This document shows, in pieces, positions 29,777 through 37,086 of a stretch of DNA of 64,000 nt. The position numbers were made by a program, and so were the translations under genes. Position 1 is the first letter of the stretch. Each line of letters begins with the position of its first letter. This DNA comes from Gemmatimonadota bacterium. GTDB taxonomy: Bacteria > Gemmatimonadota > Gemmatimonadetes > Longimicrobiales > Gaopeijiaceae. The stretch is taken from positions 62,001-126,000 of the forward strand of contig JAJEBR010000033.1 in the NCBI GenBank assembly GCA_022822445.1. Direction: 5' to 3'. Under the pieces are notes generated by a model. The model saw only the letters and a program-made list of their open reading frames with translations. It made no database searches and was not told the origin of the DNA.

Positions 29777-29995
29777 GGATCTTCCAGTCTGGGGTTGGCG
29801 GGAGCGCTCGAAGCCGCCTGCCCGGGAGCAGGACGGTGAGCGGCAACGCAGGCAATTTCACCCGGCCGACCGGACTGTGCAACCCGTGATGGTCAACACC
29901 CCGGGCGGACGCTCCCGGTTGACGGGCGGCCAGGACCGGGTAGCTTCCTCTGCGTCGCGTGCGGCTCTCTTCTCAGCGATGGAACGGCACTTCCG

Positions 29996-30241
29996 GTGCC
30001 GAACGGAGGAATGGGTACCAGAGATCAGATCGAAGCGGTCCTGACGTCGATTCGGCCGGCCATCCGGTCCGATGGCGGAGACGTTGAACTGGCGGGTTGG
30101 AACGAGGAACTCGGCAAGGTCGAAGTGCGTCTGCTGGGTGCTTGCGAGTCCTGCCCCATCTCGATGCTGACCCTGAAGGAGGGGATAGAACGCCGCCTCA
30201 GGGCCGCCGTCCCCGAGGTACAGACCGTCGATGCCCGCTGA
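29996..30241 (+). CDS. NifU C-terminal-domain (Nfu-type) iron-sulfur protein
   Basis: An 81-residue (76 if ATG 30011 is the start) NifU-like domain protein that assembles or transfers [4Fe-4S] clusters. It has IRPAIRSDGGDVEL and the cluster-binding CESCPISMLTLKEGIE (C-x2-C). GTG 29996 and ATG 30011 are both in frame; GGAGGA ends right before the ATG, too close for a normal ribosome site, so the GTG may be used, though without a ribosome site of its own. It stops at 30241, directly before the Mrp start, so the two are coupled in an Fe-S assembly operon. Confidence 0.9.
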   Translation: MPNGGMGTRDQIEAVLTSIRPAIRSDGGDVELAGWNEELGKVEVRLLGACESCPISMLTLKEGIERRLRAAVPEVQTVDAR

Positions 30242-31513
30242 GTGCGCATGAGCCGAAGCGACATCGCAGCGGCTGTGACCCGTGCCCTTGCCCGGGTGGT
30301 CAATCCGGCCACCGGCCAGGACGTCGTGGAGGGGGGGCAGGTGGACGGCGTCACGGTGGACGACAACGGCCGGGCCCGGTTCGTCTTCTCCCTGCGCAAG
30401 GGGGACCCCGGGGCGCTGGTTCGCCAGGCGCGGGCCGCCGCCGGAGCCGTCGACGGCGTGAGTGGCGTCAAGGTCGACGTGCAGCTGCCGCAGACACCTC
30501 CCTCGGGCTCGCCCGGGCGATCCGGCCCCGAAGCCCCGGCTTCCGACCCGGGATCTCGGCGAGATGCCTGCGCCAGGCCGACCGCCAGCGGCCATCCGGG
30601 TGGCGCCGCGCCGCATGGGAGGGCGGGCCGGCAAGCAAGCGGAGCCCCCGCCGGCACGGTGCCGGGCCAATCCCCGAAGCGAGGCCTTCAGCCGGGCTCG
30701 GTTCCCGCACCGGTCCCGCAACCGGGCATCCTGGCCGGGGTTGCCCGGATCGTGGCGGTCAGCTCGGGGAAGGGAGGCGTCGGCAAGTCGATGGTGGCGA
30801 CCAACCTCGCGGCCTACGCGGCCTCGAAGGGCCTCGCCACGGGACTCCTCGATGCCGACATCTACGGCCCCAACATCCCGATCATGTTCGGCGAGGGGCG
30901 CCGCCCGAGCGTCACCGGCGACAAGGGATCCGAGATGATCGTCCCCCTCGAGGCCCACGGCGTCAGGCTGATGAGCCTGGGATTCCTTCTGGAGCGCGAG
31001 CAGCCCGCGATCATGCGGGGCCCGCTCATCGCCGGGATCCTCAAGCAGTTCATGGAGCAGGTGTCGTGGGGCGACCTGGATCTGATGATCGTGGACATGC
31101 CGCCCGGCACCGGAGACGCCCAGCTGTCCCTCGTTCAGACGGTGGAACTCGACGGGGCGCTGATGGTCACCACCCCGCAGAAGGTGGCCACCGGGGATGT
31201 GCGCCGGGGCGTCAAGATGTTCGAACGGGTCAACACGCGCGTCCTCGGGATCGTGGAGAACATGTGCGGCTTCCGGATCCCGGGATCGGACGAGGTCATC
31301 GACCTCTTCGGGCGGGGCGGCGGAGAGGAGCTGGCGGGGGAACTGTCCGTCCCGTTCCTGGGGAGGATCCCGCTGGACCTGGCGGTTCGGGAAGCGGGAG
31401 ACGGGGGCAGGCCCACGGTAGTGTCGGCACCCGGTTCGCCGGCCGGGCGTTCGCTCGTGGAGATCGGGGAACGGCTTCTGTCGTCCCTCGCCGGACTGCC
31501 GCCAAGGCGCTAA
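30242..31513 (+). CDS. Mrp/ApbC-type P-loop iron-sulfur carrier, lacking the CxxC
   Basis: A 423-residue ATPase of the Mrp/NBP35 family. A degenerate N-terminal DUF59-like domain (about 1-85) and a Pro/Gly/Arg-rich linker (about 85-160) precede the core. The deviant Walker A is SSGKGGVGKSMVATNLA; LLDADIYGPNIPIMFG and MIVDMPPGTGDAQLSLVQ follow. The conserved C-terminal CxxC that bridges the dimeric cluster is absent: the segment after ENM reads CGFRIPGSDEV. The long linker and missing pair make it unusual. GTG 30242 directly follows the NifU-like stop; ATG 30248 is the alternative. The final codons contain GCCAAGGCGC, a block shared with two other 21-bp repeat loci. Confidence 0.88.
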   Translation: MRMSRSDIAAAVTRALARVVNPATGQDVVEGGQVDGVTVDDNGRARFVFSLRKGDPGALVRQARAAAGAVDGVSGVKVDVQLPQTPPSGSPGRSGPEAPASDPGSRRDACARPTASGHPGGAAPHGRAGRQASGAPAGTVPGQSPKRGLQPGSVPAPVPQPGILAGVARIVAVSSGKGGVGKSMVATNLAAYAASKGLATGLLDADIYGPNIPIMFGEGRRPSVTGDKGSEMIVPLEAHGVRLMSLGFLLEREQPAIMRGPLIAGILKQFMEQVSWGDLDLMIVDMPPGTGDAQLSLVQTVELDGALMVTTPQKVATGDVRRGVKMFERVNTRVLGIVENMCGFRIPGSDEVIDLFGRGGGEELAGELSVPFLGRIPLDLAVREAGDGGRPTVVSAPGSPAGRSLVEIGERLLSSLAGLPPRR

Positions 31514-31528
31514 CTCAAAGCGTCAACT

Positions 31529-31592
31529 GTAAAGAGGACACGACATGTCGTAAAGCGGACACGACATTTCGGTAAAGCGGACACTGCAGCTG
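31529..31592 (+). repeat. 21-bp tandem repeat array, locus 3 (three units)
   Basis: Units start GTAAAG at 31529, 31550 and 31572 (periods 21 and 22). Units 1 and 2 read GTAAAGMGGACACGACAT (M is A or C); unit 3 ends differently after GGACAC. This is the clearest copy of the family. It lies 15 bp after the mrp stop, between convergent genes. Confidence 0.8.
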
Positions 31593-31621
31593 TGGCCGGG
31601 TCGGCGGAGCAGTCAGGAGAC

Positions 31622-31858
31622 CTACTCGCCCTCGAGCCACTTTCTGTCCGCCGCCGAAAGCGTGCCGCCGCTGCGCACCCTGTCGAGGAGCTTGAGCACC
31701 AGCCAGCCCACCAGCATGACAGGCGCGACCTTGAAGAGGAGGAAGCTGGCGATGCCCACGGTGAGGCCCAGGATCGCTCCGACGACGGTGAGCACGATCC
31801 AGACCACGACGATGCTCAGAATGCCCATCGCCAGGAACGTCAACAGGGTCCCTATCAT
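31622..31858 (-). CDS. Small two-helix membrane protein
   Basis: A 78-residue protein with two membrane segments (about residues 4-24, LLTFLAMGILSIVVVWIVLT, and 32-54, SFLLFKVAPVMLVGWLVLKL) and a charged tail (ADRKWLEGE). ATG 31858 is chosen over an upstream in-frame ATG because GGAGGA lies 4 bp before it. I do not recognise a family. It is transcribed alone, in the same direction as the ECF operon upstream, from which it is separated by 168 bp with no obvious terminator. Coding status rests on the clean ribosome site and hydrophobic pattern. Confidence 0.65.
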   Translation of the reverse strand: MIGTLLTFLAMGILSIVVVWIVLTVVGAILGLTVGIASFLLFKVAPVMLVGWLVLKLLDRVRSGGTLSAADRKWLEGE

Positions 31859-32026
31859 CTTTCCTCCAGATGTATCTCCGGCGCCGACGACCGGTGGGGT
31901 AACCACCCCTGGCCGCGCAAGCGCGATTCGGGTTTGGAGAGCATCGCCTCAGCCTTCACAATCATAACGCCTGCTACGATAAAGTAACGAATCACCGCGG
32001 TTGTCACCCGCAACCCCCGCTGCAGG

Positions 32027-32902
32027 TCAGGAGGTCCAGACGAATTCAACCGCCCCCAGCGCCGCCGACAGGTCGACCTCCAGTCTGCGGTCGGCGCGTT
32101 CCCAGTTGTGGGAGGTGTAGGTGTCCCTGTCCTTCACGAATCCGTCCGCGTCGATCGAAGTCAGGAAGCCCCCCTCGTACCGAACCCGCACTCCCAGCGA
32201 CTCCGGAATGAGGATTCGCATCGCTCCCAGTCCCATCTCGATCGACAGCCGGGCGTCCTGCGGCCACTCGCCCTCCAGACCCAGGGCCACGAAGCCCAGG
32301 CCGGCATTCACGAACACCTGCCGGGCATTGAGGTTGCCCAGACCGCGCGCCTCGAAGTCGGCCACGCCGACGTTGATCTTGGCCGAGTCCATCTGCCGGG
32401 GGTTGGCCGCCGAGATGCGAAGCTGGGTGTCGGAGGCCCCGCTGTTCAGGATCATCCACTCGACATGCATGCCGGTGAGATCCAGGTCCGCCTGGCCGGC
32501 GATAAAATCGAGGTGGAGGTCCATCGGGACGTCGGACGGTAGCTCCAGGTCGATCGATGGCGTGTCCGAGGGACCCTCGTCGGCTTCGTCCTCGATTTCC
32601 ATGGTGACCTCGAGCCTGCCGCCGTCGTACTCGGTCGTCGGAACCGCGAACCGCTCGTCGAAATGCATCCGGGCCCGGTAGAGGAGCCCGGAGGGACCGC
32701 GACGCACCTTCAGCCGTCCGAGCCCGTACATCACCCGGACCTCGATCCGGCCCTCGTCGGTCACCTGGCGGGAATGGGTGAGCGTGCGAAGCTCCTGCGC
32801 CCGCAGTTCGCCGGTGCCCGCCACCACGGTCAGTCCCGCGGCCAGAGCCAGAACGGAACGCCGGCCCTGAGGCAGCGCGGGTATTCGGCCCCGGGCGATC
32901 AA
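32027..32902 (-). CDS. Secreted toast-rack-like protein, last gene of the ECF operon
   Basis: A 291-residue exported protein: a leader (VLALAAGLTVVAGTGELRAQ) and then a beta-rich body with repeated strand patterns (IEVRVMYGLGRLKVRRGP, IDLELPSDVPMDLHLDF, NVGVADFEARGLGN, LSIEMGLGAMRILIPES). The alternation and the terminal MGLGAMRILIPESLGVRV resemble the toast-rack/DUF2154-like fold of LiaF and related envelope-stress proteins. TTG 32902 overlaps the stop of the preceding gene (TTGA), so it is coupled to it. Function is inferred as an envelope-stress effector; I would not assign a more exact role. Confidence 0.65.
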   Translation of the reverse strand: MIARGRIPALPQGRRSVLALAAGLTVVAGTGELRAQELRTLTHSRQVTDEGRIEVRVMYGLGRLKVRRGPSGLLYRARMHFDERFAVPTTEYDGGRLEVTMEIEDEADEGPSDTPSIDLELPSDVPMDLHLDFIAGQADLDLTGMHVEWMILNSGASDTQLRISAANPRQMDSAKINVGVADFEARGLGNLNARQVFVNAGLGFVALGLEGEWPQDARLSIEMGLGAMRILIPESLGVRVRYEGGFLTSIDADGFVKDRDTYTSHNWERADRRLEVDLSAALGAVEFVWTS

Positions 32903-34551
32903 GGAACCTTCTCCGCGCCGGCCCACTCCTGGGCGTCCAGGTCGTCCTCGTCCGCAAACCCGCCGGACCAGCGGGTCTTGCCCCCGCGGGTGATCAGCAC
33001 GGCTCCGAAGCCGGCGACCGAGGACACCACGCAGGCAAGGGCTCCGGCGGCAAAAAGGATGCCGGCGACCCAGTCGATCAGGGGCAGGGCGATGAAGACG
33101 CTCCCGGCCGCAAAGGGAAGCAGCAGGGTCGCGAGTCCCGCGAGTCTGGCGGTGAAGGGCTGGTCCGGGTCGAAGCGGTCGAGCCAGCCGAAGTTGAGCC
33201 CCAGCACCCATCGTCCGATGTTCTCGGCCGCGCCCACGAAGCCCGCGAAGAACGCCAGGCACACCGCGAGCGGAAAGAAGGGCACCCAGATGAGGAGGGC
33301 CGGGATTCCGATCACGGTCAGGGTGAGCGCGGCCGCCCCGAGCAGGAAGACCGGCAGGATCGCATAGCTGCCCGCGAAACCCACGAGCGTGCTGCCCATG
33401 GGATTGCCGGAAAGCTCAACGACCACGGATCGGACGCGGTGTCCGCCGAGCACCGACAGCAGCAGCGCCAGCGCCCCGAGCACCACGAACGCCACCAACG
33501 TGCCGAGCAGCCCCTGTCCGGCTTCCCGCAAGTCGCGGAAATACGGCGAAAAACGCCCGCGCGACGACCGGCTGCTCCGTTGGAGCTGGGAGAGGGCATC
33601 GGCCCGGATGCGCTCGCGGAGCCGGGCCTCCCGCTGCTGCAACTGCTGGCGCAGATCCACCTGCTCGCCCCCGAGCCGGACCCCGGCATCGGCGATTTCG
33701 GAGTCCAGGACCCGGATGTCGCCGTCGATTCGGCTGCCCTCCGCAAGGACCAGGGCACCGTCCATCACCACGACGTTTCCACGAACGTGACCGCGCACCT
33801 GCAGCAGCCCATCCACATGAATAAGGCTGCCGTCGACCGATGCGTCCTCAGGGATCGTGTAGTCTTCGCCGATGCGCACCCGGGTCTCTTCGAGCTCTTC
33901 GAGATCCATGTCCTGGACAGCGGCCGCCCAGGCCTGGAGGAACTCCCCATCGCGGCCCAGGATCGCGACCGCCCCGCCGACTTCCGCCGCTTCGCTCCCA
34001 GCGGCCGGCAAGGCGTCTCTCCGAGGTGGCGGGGCAGCCGCCGACAAGGCCGCGTCCAGCGCTTCCTCGATCCCGCGCAGAAGTGCGAGATCCGCCTCCG
34101 CGAGGGCGGCGTCCGGGCTCCACTCGTCCAGTCTTCGCGCCAGCTGATCGCCGGCAAGCGACTGCACGTTGTCGAGCAGCCCCCGCCAGGCCCGATCGGA
34201 CGCACCCCCGGGCGTGTACGGCCCGAGGGCTTCCCCGTTCAGCCGTACGATGCCGCCGGAGAAGTCGACGGCCAGGGTGCCCCCGTTGGCGAACTCCAGA
34301 CGCAGCGAGGCTTCGTCATCGGAAACCTCGATCCTGCTCGAGACGAGCTCGTGCTGCTGGGCGGATCCCGTCGGGGCCCAGAGGAGCAGCAGCAAGCCGG
34401 CTCCCAGCCCGGTGCTCAAGGCGGGATGTGACGGCCCACCGACGCCCCGGGGGCCGCGTCCGCGGACGGATGATGGCGTTGCTGTTCGCCGCTGAGGGCG
34501 CCTTGCCATCGCGCCGCCCCGGCGCTCCCGCAGGTTCCTAGACCGGTACAT
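32899..34551 (-). CDS. Membrane protein with polymer-forming (bactofilin-like) domain
   Basis: A 550-residue protein. A signal or anchor segment (about 45-65) is followed by a variable region, then a bactofilin-like right-handed beta segment (DYTIPEDASVDGSLIHVDG, VRGHVRGNVVVMDGALVLAE, SRIDGDIRVLDSEI). A Gln/Arg-rich helix follows, then at least four membrane helices (LVAFVVLGALALLLSVL, YAILPVFLLGAAALTLTVIG, LLIWVPFFPLAVCLAFFAGF, LIDWVAGILFAAGALACVV). It overlaps the anti-sigma gene by 14 bp and the next gene by 4 bp. It may anchor or scaffold envelope structures. The starting Met is uncertain: residue 15 is a second candidate. Confidence 0.7.
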   Translation of the reverse strand: MYRSRNLRERRGGAMARRPQRRTATPSSVRGRGPRGVGGPSHPALSTGLGAGLLLLLWAPTGSAQQHELVSSRIEVSDDEASLRLEFANGGTLAVDFSGGIVRLNGEALGPYTPGGASDRAWRGLLDNVQSLAGDQLARRLDEWSPDAALAEADLALLRGIEEALDAALSAAAPPPRRDALPAAGSEAAEVGGAVAILGRDGEFLQAWAAAVQDMDLEELEETRVRIGEDYTIPEDASVDGSLIHVDGLLQVRGHVRGNVVVMDGALVLAEGSRIDGDIRVLDSEIADAGVRLGGEQVDLRQQLQQREARLRERIRADALSQLQRSSRSSRGRFSPYFRDLREAGQGLLGTLVAFVVLGALALLLSVLGGHRVRSVVVELSGNPMGSTLVGFAGSYAILPVFLLGAAALTLTVIGIPALLIWVPFFPLAVCLAFFAGFVGAAENIGRWVLGLNFGWLDRFDPDQPFTARLAGLATLLLPFAAGSVFIALPLIDWVAGILFAAGALACVVSSVAGFGAVLITRGGKTRWSGGFADEDDLDAQEWAGAEKVP

Positions 34552-35476
34552 GACGACGACCCATTCCCGAGTTGTTGACGAAGATTCCGTAGAGGATCCT
34601 CCCCGAGATCAGCGACAGTACGCCAAGGACGAGGAGCCCCAGAAGAGCCACCGGCAGAATCACCTCCAGGCTGCCCGATCCAACCGCGGTGGCGGCTCCC
34701 GGAGACCAGCCGCCCAGGAGTCCGTCGGCCAGCGCCGAAACGGCGGCAACGCCCTTCTCCCAGATGAAGCCGGCCACGCGCTGGGGCGTGACCAGCGGAT
34801 TGGCGAAGATCCCGGCAAGGACGTAGCCCAGCGAGGCGACCAGCGCGGTCGGCGCGAAGGCCATCCCAAGCGCCGCGGCCAGTCTCTGCCTCCGCTCGGG
34901 CCAAAGCACGCGGACGCGCCGCCAGGCCTTCCGCCGCTCGAGGGAGGGGGCGGGCATGGCCTCGATGCGGGCCATCACCCGTTCCTGGAAACCATCCGGG
35001 GGGGCCAGAACGGGGAGCTTTCCCAGCTGCCGGTGCAACCGCTTCCAGCTCGTCAGAGCGGCCGCCGCCTCCCGGTCACGCGCCACGAACGCCGCGAGTG
35101 TCCGGGCCTCGCGTGGCGGGAGCCCTTCCTCGATCAACTCGCTGAAGACATTGCCAACGGACGGGCGGCCCGCGCCGGCGATCCACTGCCACGCCCGCGC
35201 CCAGCCCGGCTGGCGGGCCCTGAGCGCCGCCAGCACCCGCACCTTGAAGTCCGCCGAAGGTGCGAAAGCCGCCAGCCGGCCCAGCGCGGCAAGCAGAGAG
35301 CGGAACACGCGCACGTCGCGGGCGAGCCGGGGGTCGGCCGCCAGCGCGTCCTCGAAGGCTGCGCGCTCGTTGCGGTCCAGCTCATCGTCGAGGTACGCGA
35401 AGAGGCGCCCCACCGCCGGATCGAGCCGGTCCGGGGCCGGTTGCCGGCCCTCCGTTCTGTCGATTCCGTGTCGCAT
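34538..35476 (-). CDS. Putative anti-sigma factor, membrane-anchored
   Basis: A 312-residue protein following the ECF sigma gene by 33 bp, which is the standard position of its anti-sigma factor. The N-terminal part has LFAYLDDELDRNERAAFEDA, the opening pattern of RseA/zinc-finger-type anti-sigma proteins, but the usual HxxxCxxC zinc residues are absent. Two hydrophobic segments (FAPTALVASLGYVLAGIF and VILPVALLGLLVLGVLSLI) near residues 205-300 would anchor it in the membrane. It overlaps the next gene by 14 bp. Function is inferred from position and N-terminal pattern. Confidence 0.7.
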   Translation of the reverse strand: MRHGIDRTEGRQPAPDRLDPAVGRLFAYLDDELDRNERAAFEDALAADPRLARDVRVFRSLLAALGRLAAFAPSADFKVRVLAALRARQPGWARAWQWIAGAGRPSVGNVFSELIEEGLPPREARTLAAFVARDREAAAALTSWKRLHRQLGKLPVLAPPDGFQERVMARIEAMPAPSLERRKAWRRVRVLWPERRQRLAAALGMAFAPTALVASLGYVLAGIFANPLVTPQRVAGFIWEKGVAAVSALADGLLGGWSPGAATAVGSGSLEVILPVALLGLLVLGVLSLISGRILYGIFVNNSGMGRRHVPV

Positions 35477-35509
35477 GTGTGCCAGTACGCCGCTCGTTCC
35501 CGAAGGGTT

Positions 35510-36118
35510 TCAGTCCGCGTCCTCGCCGGTATCGTCGAGGAGATGGCCCAGGGCCTCCTTGAGCTCCAGCCGGGCGCGGTGGATGTAGGTCTTCACGGTC
35601 CCGAGAGGGACGTCCATGATCTCTGCGATCTCCTGGTAGGAGTAGCCCTCCACATGTCTGAGAAGCGTGGCGGCCCGGTACTTCGGACGCAACTGCGCGA
35701 TCGCCGCTTCGATCTGACTCCCCAGTTCCATATTCTCAACATAAGCGTCCGGACGCTCAAGTTCAGATTCCAGAATCGGCCGGGTGCGCGCCTGCTCTTC
35801 TTCGGTGAGCGCGTGCGGCGACCCGTGGATCGAGATCGTCTTCAGCCGTTTGCGCCTGAGGTGATCGATGGTCAGGTTGTGCGCGATCTTGAAGATCCAG
35901 CTCGAGAACTTGTAGCGCGGATTGTAGCTGTCGATGGCATTGAAGGCGCGAATGAACGCCTCCTGGGCGAGGTCTTCGGCCAGGGCGCGGTCCCGCACCA
36001 TTCGGTAGACGAGCGAAAAGACCGGCTTCTCGTACCGGTTCAAGAGCTCCCGAAATGCCCTTTGGCGCCCGTCGGCGGCCTGCCGGGCGAGCGTGCTGTC
36101 GGGAACGGGCTGTTCCAA
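35510..36118 (-). CDS. ECF-type RNA polymerase sigma factor
   Basis: A 202-residue sigma factor of the RpoE/SigW group. Region 2 has LAEDLAQEAFIRAFNAID and FSSWIFKIAHNLTIDHLRR (promoter melting, -10 contact). Region 4 has YSYQEIAEIMDVPLGTVKTY (-35 helix-turn-helix). The spacer between regions carries an acidic loop. It heads an operon with a putative anti-sigma factor, the polymer-forming membrane protein and the toast-rack-like protein. Such operons are usually autoregulated by the sigma factor in response to envelope damage; no promoter signature for it could be recognised by eye in the 215-bp gap before ubiE. Confidence 0.92.
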   Translation of the reverse strand: MEQPVPDSTLARQAADGRQRAFRELLNRYEKPVFSLVYRMVRDRALAEDLAQEAFIRAFNAIDSYNPRYKFSSWIFKIAHNLTIDHLRRKRLKTISIHGSPHALTEEEQARTRPILESELERPDAYVENMELGSQIEAAIAQLRPKYRAATLLRHVEGYSYQEIAEIMDVPLGTVKTYIHRARLELKEALGHLLDDTGEDAD

Positions 36119-36333
36119 GGTCGTACCGATCTTCCGTGGGATTCAGTTGCGGGCTTCTCCGGCCGTGCACCGGTTGGACGCCCCCGGATCCCGTTGGGGA
36201 TGTCGGCCCGCACTGGAACAAATCGCGGGCGCATCTACCTTACGGAGTTCCGGGATCCTTGCTTCACGGGACTCGAACCGGCCACCCAGGACCCGATTGG
36301 GCACAATGCGATTCATGAGAAGAAGGTGACGCC

Positions 36334-37086
36334 TTGACTGCGCCGCGGGAAGCGAAGCCGGCCGGGGCGAGCGAACGGGCCGACCGGGTCCGCACGCTCT
36401 TCAGCGAGATCGCGCCCCGCTACGACCTGCTCAACCACCTCCTGAGCCTGAACATCGATCGCAGGTGGCGCAGGCGCGCGATCCGCGAACTCGGCTGGGA
36501 GGCCGCGCCCGAAGACACCTATCTCGATCTCTGCACCGGCACCTTCGACCTCGCCGCCGAACTGGCCACCCGGCGCGGGTTCGCAGGCACGGTGCTCGCC
36601 GCCGACTTCGCCTTCCCCATGCTGGCCCGCGGTCTCGGCAAGATCCGGTCCCGCTCTGTGGCGCCGGTCTGCGGGGACACGCAGCTCCTTCCCTTCGCGG
36701 ACCGCACCTTCGCGGGAATCACCGTGGGCTTCGGGGTACGCAACCTGTCGGAGCCGGAAGCCGGGTTCCGCGAGGCCTGGCGGGTGCTGAAGCCGGGCGG
36801 GCGCTTCGTGGTGCTCGAGTTCACCGTGCCTCCGGGAAGGCTCATGCGCGCCGCCTACCTTCTGTACTTCAACCATATCCTGCCGCGCGCGGGAAGGCTG
36901 ATCTCGGGGCACCCGTGGGCGTACAGCTATCTGCCCGAGTCGGTGAAGGACTTCCCGGGGCCGGGCGAGCTGGCGGGGCTGCTGCGGGGGGCCGGCTTCA
37001 CGAAGGTCGACTGGTTCCTGCTCACCGGGGGGATCGCGGCGGTTCACGTGGCGGTGAAACAGGCGGTCCGTCGTCCAGCACCGTGA
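36334..37086 (+). CDS. ubiE: Ubiquinone/menaquinone C-methyltransferase (UbiE/MenG)
   Basis: A 250-residue SAM-dependent methyltransferase of quinone synthesis. The N-terminal FSEIAPRYDLLNHLLSLNID is diagnostic of UbiE/MenG. The SAM motif is LDLCTGTFDLAAEL (GTF where GTG is usual). GVRNLSEPEAGFREAWRVLKPGG and FRxD-region equivalents follow. TTG 36334 is taken as the start, with AAGGTG about 6 bp upstream; there is no better ATG. In organisms with menaquinone the same enzyme methylates demethylmenaquinone. Its last 65 bp overlap the convergent M16-like gene. The TTG start and the GTF change are the only oddities. Confidence 0.92.
   Translation: MTAPREAKPAGASERADRVRTLFSEIAPRYDLLNHLLSLNIDRRWRRRAIRELGWEAAPEDTYLDLCTGTFDLAAELATRRGFAGTVLAADFAFPMLARGLGKIRSRSVAPVCGDTQLLPFADRTFAGITVGFGVRNLSEPEAGFREAWRVLKPGGRFVVLEFTVPPGRLMRAAYLLYFNHILPRAGRLISGHPWAYSYLPESVKDFPGPGELAGLLRGAGFTKVDWFLLTGGIAAVHVAVKQAVRRPAP

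Noticed and set aside
31514-31621. A short CRISPR-like array at the 21-bp repeats after mrp
   Set aside because: Repeats are contiguous without spacers of regular length, only three units occur, and no cas genes are present.
36265-36290. tRNA-like T-arm on the minus strand (GGTTCGAGTCCCGTG)
   Set aside because: The T-stem has a mismatch and no acceptor, D or anticodon arms fold around it; it is more likely coincidence or a distant fragment than a tRNA or attachment site.
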